Of a stretch of 64,000 nucleotides of DNA, positions 46,301-57,564 are shown piece after piece. The notes under the pieces are model-generated. The model saw only the letters and a program-made list of their open reading frames with translations, was not told the DNA's origin and ran no database searches. Numbering within the stretch: the stretch's first letter is position 1; the number at the start of each line of letters is the position of its first letter. Made by a program: the position numbers and the translations under genes. The stretch is taken from NCBI GenBank assembly GCA_037893225.1, contig JAZGUH010000529.1, positions 744,001-808,000 of the forward strand, written 5' to 3'. This DNA comes from Hippasteria phrygiana. Taxonomy: Eukaryota > Echinodermata > Asteroidea > Valvatida > Goniasteridae.

Positions 46301-49300
46301 TGAACTTCAAAAATCAAACTCTTCACTGAACCTTGATTTTAATGAGGCAAATACATGTAACTCCACATGAAACAGTGTTGAACTGGATATCAAAAACTTC
46401 TCCCCACACATGCATCTTCTCAAATGATTATGTGAGGACTCAGTAGGTATAAAAGTGCTATATTTTTTATCTTCAAACAATGTCTTTATACAGTAGTGAC
46501 TTCAAACAATTATGACAATGACTAGGATTATAAACTTTTCAAATATTTAGAAAAAACATTCAAATCTTATTATATTTTTGAAAACAATTTTAAATATTAA
46601 TCGATTATATTATTTTCTAAAATTAAAGATACATTTTAGAGAGAAAATCACACCAAAGGGATCGGCTATTTAAGGTACATGTAATAATGCGTCCTTCATG
46701 AGTATCATAGTTTATAATGACATACAACTTATAGTCACACAATTTTATAATAAAGAGGACGACAAAACTTTCACATTTAATAAGCCTATTTTATGTAGAC
46801 AGTTTTTTCACAGACAATTTACTAAACAGCATTCACTGTCACGTGCGTGTCAGCTATTTTCTGACTAAGTAGTTTTTGTTTTCAAGATATTTGTCCTTGC
46901 TCTTTTTACCCCGTCAAATAGTTTTGTTTTTAAAATTGTTATTTTTGTACATAGCATCAGAAAACTAAACTTATTAACTTCTGAATAAGACACTGAACGT
47001 AAAAATTCCATTTAGTTATCCGATTATTATTTTACAAATGTCCAATTATTTGCGGCTGAAAGCCTTTGAGACGGTTACAGTTGCCAAAAATAACAGGAAA
47101 AAACACACACTTCGAAAATTCAGTACAATTAGAAAAAGAAATTGTAAACAATTAAGAGTACGGATTCTTTATCTTTAAAATCCACAATACAATCTCATTC
47201 ACCCTGAATTTACTATACCCATTGTACATGGACATGCATGTATCCCTAATCTCATAGACTTTGTACACAAATATTGTTTTCCCACAGCTCTTTGGTCACA
47301 AACTCAAATCTTAATCAAATTTTGCAAAGCTATTGACCTACAGATAAATTATAAGTAAAGTGTAAAGGTCAATTTTGAGCATGAACTTTTGGACACTAAA
47401 CAATCTTGGATCTTAACCCAACTTGGCACAGGCATAGACCATATAGTGACGTATTTGACAAAAGACTTACGTCTTGACGTAATTGCTGTCACGTGACATG
47501 GGCACAAAATTCGAATTTGTAAAACTTCTAAGGCATATTTCTTCAGAATTCTGGCTTCAGCAGGACACAAGAATTTGCCACAACAAATTGAAAAAAAATG
47601 TGATGTTATCATGACGTAATCTATACGGCAATTTTTATTACACCTATTAAAAACCTTTGAACAGGATGAAACTTGGTGCATACTCCGAATGTTAAATACG
47701 AAGTGATGTCCTTGTGACCTTATTTGTTTTGTTTTTTTCAATGTATTTTTTAACTTTTTGCAAAAAAGTTCAAAGTGTGACCACAAAATTTGATCATAAC
47801 AAACCTCTGATCTAAAAAATAAATTAGCATACACATAACAAGTAGGTTCCACAATGACGTTTTATTCTGAATAAAGAGGAAAAACGGAAAAGCCTTGTGT
47901 TCTGTCCAAAGACAGACACACACAGATTTCTAGTTTTTTCTTATTTCCATCACTGTATTACAGTACATGTATGTACAGTGTAACATATGTACAACCAATC
48001 ACCAGGAACGATTCCAGACCATATCAGAGATAGGCTACATGTACATGGGCTTGCAGGATGATGTCCACGTTTATTAAGGGGATAAAAGTGTGATGACCCG
48101 GTCTTTACCACGTCAATAATAACCGAGGAGGGGCGTGACTGCTGTTAATGGACCGAGCCGAAGGCGAGGTCCATTAACAGCGATCACGACCCTTCGAGGT
48201 TATTATTGACTGGTAAAGACCGGGTCATCACATTTTTATCCCCATTCATAAATGCCTTCTTACGAAAAATGCAAAAACCTCCCGTAAAAAGGACAAAATG
48301 CAAAGCTTTTTCACCCTACTTTTTCTCCCATTTGCTCAGTACAAAACACATGCGCGTGAGGGCGCTCCGTGCCTGTCTGTCGCGTGCGCGTACGCACACG
48401 CACGAGATGCAGCATTTTATACGCGTGCATTAGCGTTGTCTTACATTATGAATTTCAGTACATCTAAGTTGTGCGCGCACCTACTACGCTCTCCCTGTTG
48501 CGTATCGGCTGAGAACAGCTGTATGACGCGCCGTGTTTAAACAACTTCCAGCCGTGTTTAAACAACCGTTTAAACACACCCACGTGACAGGCTCTCGACC
48601 AATAGGGATAGTGAAACTCGCTGAGGCATTTATGAATGAAGGTTCTTCTGTTCATTGTTTTTGTTGCGTACAGGACCTGCAGTGATAGAACTCGGAGCCA
48701 ACTGGATCCATGGTGAAGATAATAACCCACTGCATGAACTGGCCAAGGAGAATGGACTGCTCAAGGTGCGTGTACTGCACACCTGTAAAGCCTTGTGTGT
48801 AAATCCCTGGGTTATGTATACATGCACAGACAACAGACATGGAGGAATGGCACTACAGAGTATAATCCTGTGACTTTGTTTAATTTTCTAAACATTTAAC
48901 ATCTTCAATAAGGATGACGGCCATAGCTGCATTTTGAAAAAGACCATGTGGCTGGTTGACATCTGTATATATAGGCGCATTCCTGCAAGAATTGCATGCA
49001 TGACTCTTACCGTAGTACATGTACTTCCTCTGGAAGTGGGAGTCTTCCCTGCACATTCATACAAAACAAAAGGCTTGGTATTTTCCTCTGTACTTTATGT
49101 ACCTGCTGTAGTCTAGATTCCAGATCACAATTTTCTCAATTCCTAGCCTCAAAGTTCCAGTCTTGTTGACTTGACTTGCTGACTTGACTTGCTGACTTGA
49201 CTTGAATCGGACTCGAGTCCTAATTTGTTTGACTTGAGACTTGACTTGACTTGGAAAAAAAGTGACTTGGGACTTGACTTGAAAGAACATGACTTGTGAC

Positions 49301-51090
49301 TCGACTTGACTTGAATAAATTTGACTTGCTGACATTAACACTTTTGTTAAAATACACACAAACATACAGGTATCAGTTAAAAAACAAGCCTATAGCAAGC
49401 TGGGTGTCCAGTAGGCTTGGGCGAATCCAACATTTTTGGAATCGATTCCGATTCCATCTGAGAATCACGATTCCACTCGGAATCGATTCCAAAAATAAAC
49501 AAAAAGTAAACAAGCACGAAAAATGCCAATAAGGGGGATATTAATTTACTATAGGGTGTAATTGCTCTTATAGAAGTTTGGTACTTCGTCATTTAATATT
49601 CATATTGCCGTCACGTTTGGGCAGGGAACATAAAATATAAAATAATGTTCGACATTTAATTTTTCCCCCGCGGAAAACTTGCAAAATCGAAATCAGATCT
49701 TACCTTTGCGGCGCTATCAACACTGAGAAAAACAGTTGAAAACAGTGAGGAGGGTACGCTTAAAAACCCAGTATTTCCATTAAATAGTCGCTAAATGTCA
49801 TTTTTTCTTAGTTCCATTTATATATTTTGTGTGTGTAAGATCATGGAGGTCCTTTTTATAGCTCCATGCTAAGATCAACATTTTGCAGCCTAATAATCGT
49901 TTCGGAATACATGTACATCGAAATTCACCATGCGCGTTAATTTTCGATGAGTCCACGTAATTGCTGCTGTGATCGCTGGTAAACGAATTTACCGCTGCAT
50001 TTCCAATCGCCTGCGAAGTACCAGCCAGTACACACACATGCCATTCATGAAAAAAGGGTGGGCCGCTACGCATGCGCATATGAATCAGCTTGAACCGTTT
50101 CGAAAACAATGGTGTGAACCGCCCCGAGTTGAGTTCACTTACCGCCGATCCGTGTTGAGTTGTGTGGCGCGAAATTCTATGGAAATCTGACACGGGTACA
50201 AAGGTCAATAAACAATCAGCTGCGACGTGGCCGCGCGCTACGTACATGTACGTACATTCGTGTACAGCACATGTACCGTGCAGCGCACGCGCACACACGA
50301 GGTTCTTCACCAAACTTTAACAACTGTTCAACAATCACCACGCACACGTATAATATTTCTCTTCACTTTCTGACGAAAATACATGTAGGTCCTAATAAGA
50401 AGTCCGACAATAAGGCTGAAAGGCCAACATGGAGGGACGAAGAGGTAAAAGCTCTGTTAGCGATTTGGTCTGATGCTGAAATTCAGTCGCAGCTGGAGGG
50501 CACCACACGAAATGTTGGAAATGTGTCGCATACATCCGGCCGCTTGGCGCGTCGCAATGCATTGTGGGATCGAGAAAATCATCACAGCGCGCCGGTGCCG
50601 AATGCGATCCGTGTTGAGAATTCGTAGTGTGAATACATACAGCCCTATCCGGATTGAACGTTACACGGTTCACGCAGCGGCCAGTTTGCGTAATGGACAG
50701 TGTGAACGTTGCGTCTTTGCGATCCGTGTCGAAAACAACCCAGGCTGAACCAGGGCGGATCCGGGTTGGTTTCAACACGGTTCGAAGCGGAGATAGTGTG
50801 AAAAGGCCTTATGCCTTCCCCCAGACAAAATTTTCAGCTCAATAACCTTGCCTGTGACAAGGGTTCATGAACCTCCTCTGGAAGTAACCAGCAAACCCAA
50901 GGTTCGTGGTGGGGTGGAAATTGGAGTACATGTAGGGCGGTACTGCGCAGAATTCAGGCATAAATTGAATGCTTTACATAACAAGCTGGCACTTAATACA
51001 TGCCGAGTCCAAAGAATTGTCTTTTTCCCTAAAACCATGGAATCAAGTGTCTCATTTTGTTTTGAACAGGAAGAAGCCTCGACAACTGAT

Positions 51091-51126
<36 letters not shown>

Positions 51127-51985
51127 TTATCAGATTCTAGTGACAGCAAGAGTAATTGGTTGAGTGGTGGATTTGATGGGGACATTCATATCCTTGAAGA
51201 TGGCTCCTTAGCTCCTTCTGCAACTGTCAAAAAGGTTTCTATGTTACATAGTAACCTCGAGTTAGCAAGTAAAGACTTCAGTACCCATGATGGTTGCATT
51301 GATGTAGGACAGTACTTCAAGAGAGGCTATGACAATATGATGGCTGACGAAGGTTTGGGTGAAGAAGAAAGTCGTGTTCATCAGTTGGTTGCTAACTGGT
51401 TCATGCGATCCGAGTGCATTGACTGTGCCTGCCAGAGTTTGCACGATTTGTCACTGGCTTATTTAAATCATTATACTTCACTTCCTGGTGACTACTACTG
51501 CTGCCTTGGTAAGATGGGATACCAGGGAATCTTGGATGTGTTCCTCAGGAAACTTCCCAAAGACACTGTTCAATACTGCATGCCTGTTGATCAGGTTGTC
51601 TGGGGAATTGACTCGTTGACTGACAAAGGTAGCACCTCAGACAAAAGACCACCAATTGTCGTACGTGTGAATGGCCATCCAGATATCACTGCTGATCATG
51701 TGATTATCACATCATCCATTGGCTACCTCAAAGAAAACCACACTAGGATGTTCAAACCCGAACTTCCTTCAGACAAGCAGTGGGCAATCGACACCATTCA
51801 ATTTGGGACTGTGGACAAAGTCTTTCTGAAGTTTCAGGAGCCATTCTGGAGTCGGCTCATTGAAGGAATGCAGTTACTATGGGAGAAAGATCAATGGCAC
51901 GATGAGCAATCAGTAGCCATAGCAACTAATGATGGGAAGGAGGAATCTGAAGATGTAAACAGCAGAATAATGCGGAGATTTACAG
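43230..51985 (+). CDS. PAOX: Flavin-dependent polyamine oxidase (PAOX/SMOX family), first three coding exons
   Basis: FAD amine oxidase of polyamine back-conversion, oxidising spermine, spermidine or their acetyl forms with release of hydrogen peroxide. Exons 43230-43386, 48674-48765 and 51070-51985 join in phase. The N-terminus has the Rossmann dinucleotide motif [17 protein letters not shown] and the acidic end of beta-2 followed by PGGRIHT. Exon 2 has the family signature ELGANWIHG. Exon 3 has YFKRGYDNM, the substrate-domain middle, [14 protein letters not shown] and [12 protein letters not shown], whose lysine corresponds to the active-site lysine near the flavin N5. A 12-serine run sits near the start of exon 3. 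The C-terminal third (second FAD segment, GEAT-like motif) is absent before the viral-like block at 54.4 kb. PAOX versus SMOX is not decided. Confidence 0.88.
45391..45699 (+). repeat. 16-bp minisatellite TGGATCACTGGGGTGG
   Basis: About 19 near-identical copies, interrupted once near 45485 by a GGCATGC-containing short insert. As with the other 16-bp array, the long tryptophan/glycine open frames across it are artefacts of the period. Confidence 0.97.
48078..48243. mobile_element. Palindromic MITE
   Basis: Nearly a full-length hairpin of 166 bp: GGGGATAAAAGTGTGATGAC at the left end is inverted at the right end, and pairing continues through GGTCTTTACC, GTCAATAATAACC and GTTAATGGACC to the centre. 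It is preceded by TTAA on the left only. Confidence 0.8.
48674..48765 (+). CDS. PAOX: Polyamine oxidase exon 2
   Basis: 92 bases, acceptor GCGTACAG, donor GTGCGT. It encodes [20 protein letters not shown] to ENGLLK and restores the split glycine codon. Confidence 0.88.
49140..49330 (+). repeat. Degenerate GACTTGACTTG repeat
   Basis: Low-complexity tandem GACTTG words in polyamine oxidase intron 2 (48766-51069). No coding meaning. Confidence 0.7.
50397..50513 (+). pseudogene. Orphan Myb/SANT-like (MADF-type) domain fragment
   Basis: The plus-strand frame contains [20 protein letters not shown] then [13 protein letters not shown], the first helices of the trihelix/Myb_DNA-bind_4 domain found in Harbinger-associated Myb-like proteins and MSANTD proteins. 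The conserved continuation is lost after TRN, and the following sequence is GC-rich and repeat-like. It lies in polyamine oxidase intron 2, so a transposon-derived remnant or an unrelated exon are both possible. Confidence 0.6.
51070..51985 (+). CDS. PAOX: Polyamine oxidase exon 3 (substrate-binding and middle FAD region)
   Basis: Acceptor TTTTGAACAG gives phase 0, matching the end of exon 2. The open frame upstream to 50848 lacks family similarity and is intron. The exon ends in [10 protein letters not shown] at a GTTTGA donor, which is weak, so the 3' boundary is the least certain. Confidence 0.75.
51091..51126 (+). repeat. (AGC)12 microsatellite coding poly-serine
   Basis: Twelve perfect AGC codons inside polyamine oxidase exon 3, followed by more serine/aspartate residues. 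Likely length-polymorphic; it lies in a region that varies between family members. Confidence 0.95.
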
Positions 51986-52358
51986 GTTTGATTTTGATTA
52001 TAATCATTTGGTAGATCAAACATACATGCATACCACAGCAGATAGTACGGATGGGTACGACATTTAACTTGATATTCATGTACCGTTTAAATGTTAACAT
52101 TTTTTTAATAGCAAACACTTACAAAGGCTAATGTCTGCCCTGGTACATGTATATAAAATGTGTGGTCATCGTGATTTGTACACACATACATAGTTAAAAT
52201 TGAAAGGTAAAACCTGCCATGCACTTTCACACTTTTTGAAAAGTTTAGCCAAAATATACACATTTTATTGAAGCAGTCAGCAGTGAGTGGTGAATTTAAC
52301 TGTTACTAATCATTGCTGAATAATTTTTAAGTCCTGCTGATGAAGTTGAATGGACATA

Positions 52359-52497
52359 CAGTTACGATCAAAATTATGATCACACTACGCGTAAGAAAAT
52401 ACAAGCTTAGCATCAATACTTTAATGAACCGCAATACGCGTAGCGCGCTACGCGTATTTCCTTATGCGTAGTGTGATCATAATTTCGATCGTAACTG
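52359..52497. mobile_element. Palindromic Tc1/mariner-like MITE, 139 bp
   Basis: Ends CAGTTACGATCAAAATTATG and the near-perfect inverse (CATAATTTCGATCGTAACTG). Pairing extends through GATCACACTACGCGTAA. TA precedes the left end, but the right flank is AA, so the TA duplication is not intact. The ATTATGATCACAC part resembles Tc1/mariner termini. Confidence 0.75.
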
Positions 52498-52499
52498 AA

Positions 52500-52770
52500 C
52501 TGTTTCCCTCTTGTCCTTCAGTGGGTGGATGTACATGTATGTACATGTATGGGTGTACGGGTTATGTTAGAGGACAAGAGGAGAAAGAAAATACAAAGGA
52601 ACCTTTCTTGTCCTCACAAGTCGGTCTTTTGTTGAAATCGGTCGTAAAAATACGTGCTTACTCTATGGGGCTGGGTTATATTAAAGAAACAAAAGAAAAC
52701 ACAAAGCATTGTCCTCGGAAGTACAATGTACTGGGAAAGTACGACTGTGTGTCTCCTTCAGTGTTGCAAT
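52500..52770. repeat. Dispersed repeat, inverted partner of 42.7-43.1 kb
   Basis: See the matching pieces around 42713-43125. This copy is uninterrupted and in opposite orientation, placing an inverted pair around the polyamine oxidase exons. Confidence 0.6.
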
Positions 52771-53121
52771 CCACACACCAACTTTAATTTGGTGTTTGGA
52801 TTGCTCTTGATAGTCTAACGAATTTGGAGGTCATATGTCAAAGGTGAAGGTCACAGTGACTAAAACTATAGAAATCTTGCCAGCATGATAACTTAAAAAT
52901 ACTTAATGTATAGACTTTAAATTTGGTATGTGGATTACTCAGGGATGTGATTTTTCCATTTTCCCCCGGAATTCTGTTTTTTGGCCTTCAAAAGTCAACC
53001 AACGTGAATCATGTGAATCCGTTGAGATAATCGGGGGTAGAATATGCTCATTAATTATTCATATCAGGTTTTACGTGCTGAAATTTACTAACGTACATGT
53101 ACCTGTACATAGACCATATCG

Positions 53122-53252
53122 CAAATACTGCCAGGTTGAGACGTCACAATGGTCACAAGGGATTGTCGGAAGGAAACAGGAGCAATTTTTGTGTGCGTTT
53201 CCTTCCCACAATCCCTTGTAACCATTGTGACATCTCAACCAGGCGGTATTTG
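53122..53252. mobile_element. Palindromic MITE, 131 bp
   Basis: CAAATACTGCCAGGTTGAGA at the left is inverted at the right (TCTCAACCAGGCGGTATTTG), and pairing runs through CACAATGGT, ACAAGGGATTGT and GGAAGGAAAC, leaving a short loop. Confidence 0.85.
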
Positions 53253-53280
53253 TACAGTGTACTTACAAACCATTGAGGAG

Positions 53281-53769
53281 TAGTCTGGTCTTGGTCAAGT
53301 GCAACCAACCGCACTTAATGCCACCGTCTTATTCACAATGTACATTGTACATACGTGCAGCAAGAGCGTAGCGAACTTCGTCTTGATAAAAGACTCAGTA
53401 AAACCTGGGGTATGGCAATTGTTGCAAAAAGACCATCCCCTATAGCGCACTTGCGCGCTGCATTGTTGGTGTAGTCTTGGTCCAGTGCAAGCAATCGCAC
53501 TGAATGCCACCGTCTTATTCACAGTGTACAATGCACATACACGCAGCTAACGCATAGCGAACTTCGTCTTGATAAAAGACTCAGTAAAACCTGGGGTATG
53601 GCAATTGTTGCAAAAAGACCATCCCCTATAGCGCACTTGCGCGTTGCATTGTTGGTGTAGTCTTGGTCCAGTGCAAGCAATCGCACTGAATGCCACCGTC
53701 TTATTCACAGTGTACAATGCACATACACGCAGCTAACGCATAGCGATCTTCGTCTTGAGAAAAGACTAA
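53281..53769. repeat. Three-unit tandem repeat of about 186-191 bp with TAGTCT ends
   Basis: Units start at 53281, 53472 and 53658, each beginning TAGTCT(T)GGTC and carrying TGCCACCGTCTTATTCACA and CTTCGTCTTGA. The last unit ends AAAAGACTA, the inverse of the unit start, so each unit looks like a short TIR element. Copies 2 and 3 are almost identical. Confidence 0.85.
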
Positions 53770-54010
53770 AATATGTGCGGCGCATTGTAAAATGCATCAG
53801 TAAAATGTGAACGTGGCCAATCATGCACTGCACATGCTACATGTAGCTAATACACACTGCAGTGCACATTAACCAGTTCGCGTCGGAGGACGAGTTAACA
53901 CGATCTAGCTGTTTTTATACACGGGCACAGCTGACGGGTTAAAACGTCAAGCTTGCCTCGACTCGCCTCCGGGTGACGTCAAAACACGTTAATCCCTCAT
54001 TTGTTTTGTA

Positions 54011-54036
54011 CACACACACACACACACACACACACA
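54011..54036 (+). repeat. (CA)n microsatellite
   Basis: About 13 CA dinucleotides. The minus-strand open frame across it is not a gene. Confidence 0.9.
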
Positions 54037-54464
54037 AAGTCCGAGAAGTCTGTAGAGGCAGACTGTGTGTTAAACTTGAACTTGGCCGCTGTGCACGGCT
54101 TGTTCTACAATTTACGCTCCAGTGGGCGCACCCGGAGTATTGAAATATATGAGGTTTCGGCAAGAAATACTGTTGAAATGACTCTTGCAAATCAGTATTT
54201 GTGGCGTTTGGCTGTATATCAGAAGTTGGCTGCTATATTTTGCGTTTTTTGAAAATAGAAATTTTCGGCAAAAATAATCCCGGCGCGAAGTGGTTAAAAC
54301 TACATGGCGAGAACGTTGGTCCTGAGTAAACTAATTTCCTTTACATGAATTTTAACAAACCAATAATAATAATAATAATGTATCATGGCCAAAAGGCGTT
54401 CGTCATAGACACATGCACAGTATAGCCTGAGTAGTATAGAAGGGCCGATATCGGATCACTTTCA

Positions 54465-54875
54465 AAATTGCTGTATATACCCACACCAAATTTCTGTAAA
54501 AATTTGAAGAAAAAAAACCATAAAATCTCAAAACCTCAAATTTCTCTCTCTCTCCCTCTCTCTCTCTCGATTTCTCTCAAATTTCGCTGTATCTACCCAC
54601 ACCAAATTTTTATAAAAATAAAAAAAAAATTGGAAAAATATAGCGTTCTAAGACTCTTCTGATTTTTAACAAATTTCGTTGTATATACCCACAGCAAATT
54701 TTTGTAAAAATCGATAAAATCGAACTATTTTTCCTACAGCCCCACCTGTATCATCATCTTAAAATTCTCGTGCAAAAAAAAAAACCCAAAACCCCCAAAC
54801 CTCTCTCTCTATTTTAGCTATAAAAAAAAATTAAATATAAAAAAAAAAAAAATAAAATAAACATCTATTATAAAG
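54465..54875. repeat. AT-rich leader with three TATACCCACACCAAATTT repeats
   Basis: Three imperfect direct repeats (about 54474, 54589 and 54680), each GTAT[AC]TACCCACA(C/G)CAAATTT followed by TTGTAAAAAT-like sequence. CT-rich and poly-A stretches run up to the first gene of the viral-like block. Base composition changes sharply here, so this may be near the outer end of the element. No terminal inverted repeat was identified. Confidence 0.55.
54840..54875 (+). promoter_or_regulatory. AT-rich promoter-like leader
   Basis: An A/T-only run with ATAAAATAAAC and TTATAAAG directly before ATG 54876. Similar leaders precede ATG 59359 and the mirrored ATG 61522 (TAATTATATATATAAATC), and ATG 59919 (GAATAAACGTAAA). 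They are probably TATA-like late or early promoters of the element. Inference only. Confidence 0.4.
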
Positions 54876-55304
54876 ATGGAAAACAGAATGATACCAGCGA
54901 TAGGCTACACACGTTGGCCAAAATACTGCTTGAAAAAATACATCGACAAATACACCATTACGTTGGGCCCACCAACCGGACGCGATGGCGCATATATCAG
55001 ACGAGACTTTCTATCGGCCATAAAAAAGAACGAGGGGATGTATAAAAATTTACGATCTAAGTCTAAAGAATCGCTAGAACATTTAATCGCGGATAAGCAT
55101 ATTCCGCTGGGCGATCCTACCGGAAGAAGGGGTCAACACATTAAAAAAGATTTAGAATCCTCCATACGACGATACTATAAAAAACCCGACGAAGAACTCG
55201 TCCCCCTGATTTTTTACGAAACAGCTCCGAGACCATTCAGAAATTATTTACGTAATTACGAGATGAATATCGACAATTCTCGTAGATCCTCTAGCATTTT
55301 TTAA
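54876..55304 (+). CDS. N-terminal ORF with two PTG-type repeats (possible separate small protein)
   Basis: 142 codons with its own ATG after an AT-rich leader. Residues about 20-53 and 69-102 are two copies of a module (LGPPTGRDGAYIRRDFLSAI; LGDPTGRRGQHIKKDLESSI) related to a third copy in the polymerase at about 56628-56718. The module resembles SAP/Rho-N/HeH-type helical nucleic-acid binders in pattern only. It ends in a different frame from the polymerase body, so it is either a separate gene or the frameshifted polymerase start. Confidence 0.65.
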   Translation: MENRMIPAIGYTRWPKYCLKKYIDKYTITLGPPTGRDGAYIRRDFLSAIKKNEGMYKNLRSKSKESLEHLIADKHIPLGDPTGRRGQHIKKDLESSIRRYYKKPDEELVPLIFYETAPRPFRNYLRNYEMNIDNSRRSSSIF

Positions 55305-57564
55305 TGAAAACGAGCAAAAAATTGTAGACGAATTGAAAGAAACGCTAAACGAATTTAGAAGCTTTAAATTTCAACTCGCATTAAAAGCGGCGTTGAGAAA
55401 ATATAATCTTGCGAACGATACTTTTGTCGAAGACGCGAGCATGTTTTTTGGGTTTCAATCGACCGTATTAAACGAAGACGGAATAGAAAACCAAGTACGA
55501 GAACAGATAGAGTTCATAATCGAAAAAATAGAAAAATTTCAAACAAACGGAAGCGGCTGGGTCGTTTACGATTTAAAGGCGCTCTACATCAACGTTTCTA
55601 GATATCAGCCGATAAGAGGCAGTTCCTACATTAAATTGCCCGAACACATAGCCCTTAAACTCGCAGTTGTAAACGTTAAAAATAAAGACCAACGATGTAT
55701 CAGATGGGCGTTGAGAGCCGCCCTATCAAAATTTAAGCCCTCAGTCAAAGAATCGATTAAAAACAACCCCAACTATAAAATTAATTACTGTAGAACCACG
55801 ATCTACGAAGAAGATGATGGATTAGATTTTAAGAACGTAGCGTTTCCAGCCCCCATCACGGATATTGACAAGATCGAAAAACAGAACGTTCTCGCCATTA
55901 ACGTTTTTGGTTACGAAAATAAAATTTTCCCGCTGAGAATAACTACTCAACGAAAACCGGTCATCAATCTACTGCTGTTTTCTCAAGGAGATAATAATCA
56001 TTATTGTTGGATAAAAAACCTCGACCGTTTGTTGTCTAAAGAAACTAAACACGGCCACCACATCTATTTTTGTATGAGATGCCTACAACATTTTAGTAGA
56101 CAAGATATTTTAGACAGACACGAGATAGATTGTAGGGGCGTTAGCCAAACCCCGGCTTTAGCTGTATTACCCGACTCAACCAACAACGTTCTAAAATTCA
56201 AAAACTTTAAAAATAAACAACCGGCGCCTTTTACTATATACGCCGACTTTGAAAGTATCTTAGTACCGCTACGCTCTACGCGAGTAGAACCCCCGCGCAC
56301 TAAAAAGACTCACGAACACGAAGCTTGCGGTTACGCTTATATCATAATCGGACCAGACGGTCAAGTTTTAGGCGAGCCCAAGACGTATAGAGGAGCGAAC
56401 GCGACATCACATTTCTTAAATCGTTTACTAGCCGAAAAAGACAAAATCAACGAAATATTCTCAAATCCTAAACCCATGATTTTTACGACCGAAGACGAGT
56501 TAGCTCATAACGATGCTAAAAATTGCTGGATTTGCGAGTACCCCCTTCAATACAAAACCAACACTTGCGAATGTACGCATCCGATAGATATAAATTTAGA
56601 TCATCTCGGTAAAAAAACTAACGAAGAACTATTAGAAATAATTGCGGATAAACACATCGAGTTGGACGAACCAACGGGGGAAAAAGGTCGGTATATTAAA
56701 GCGGACTATATATCCGCTAAAGGAGGACGAGCTCGAAGGGAAATATCCGACAAAATTCTGCTATAGATGCGTCAAAAAGATTTGCGCGTTTAGAAAAGTA
56801 AGAGACCATTGTCACATCACCGGTAAGTATAGAGGAGCCGCGCACATGTGCTGTAACTTAAAATTGCGAATCGTACCTAACAAAACGACAATACCGGTCA
56901 TCTTTCACAACTTAGAAAATTACGACGCCCATTTGATTATGCAGAGTATTTCGGAAACCGACGGAAAACTAAAGTGTATAGCTAAAACGTCCGAAAAATA
57001 TATTTCATTTTCGATAGGTCAACTCAGATTTTTAGATTCATTTAATTTCTTATCCACGTCGTTGGAACGATTGGTAGCCGCTTGTCCGATAGACGCGTTT
57101 AAGTATATCGATAAAGCCACCGTCGGCTATGCGACGAAGTCGACGATAGACCCAGAGCCGCGGGGTAAAGCGACGAAGACGACGATAGACCCGGATGAAG
57201 ACGAAGACGAAGTTAACGATTACAACGTAATCGGAAAACTGATAACCTACTTGGCAGAGTCTAACAGTCCCCTATCACCTTTGGGCGATGGTTACTTGGC
57301 AGAGTCTTCACCTTTGGACGAAGACGACGAAGCGCCACCCATCGGCCACGATAAACGAGATCTTTTAATTAGAAAGGGTGTATATCCGTACGAGTATATG
57401 GACAGCTTTGAACGATTTAGCGAAACTACTCTACCGCCGAAAGAATCTTTTTACAGCGGTCTAACGGATAAACACATAAGCGACTCTGACTATGAACACG
57501 CTAAAAAAGTATGGCGGACCTTCGACATCAAAAACTTGGGTGAATATCACGACCTCTACGTATT

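Larger units (their letters stand above)
43387..48673. other. Polyamine oxidase intron 1, repeat-bearing
   Basis: 5.3-kb intron. It contains a degenerate TTTTCGCACA-type repeat (44760-45010), the 16-bp minisatellite at 45391-45699 and a palindromic MITE at 48078-48243. The 167-codon minus-strand frame at 47349-47852 has no recognisable domain. I see no gene in it. Confidence 0.55.

Noticed and set aside
47349..47852. 167-codon minus-strand frame in polyamine oxidase intron 1
   Set aside because: No recognisable domain, AT-rich intronic context, and sequence style of an old dispersed repeat.
50848..51069. ATG at 50848 as start of the polyamine oxidase
   Set aside because: The first 74 codons have no family similarity and end in a polypyrimidine-AG acceptor at 51069 that joins in phase with exon 2.
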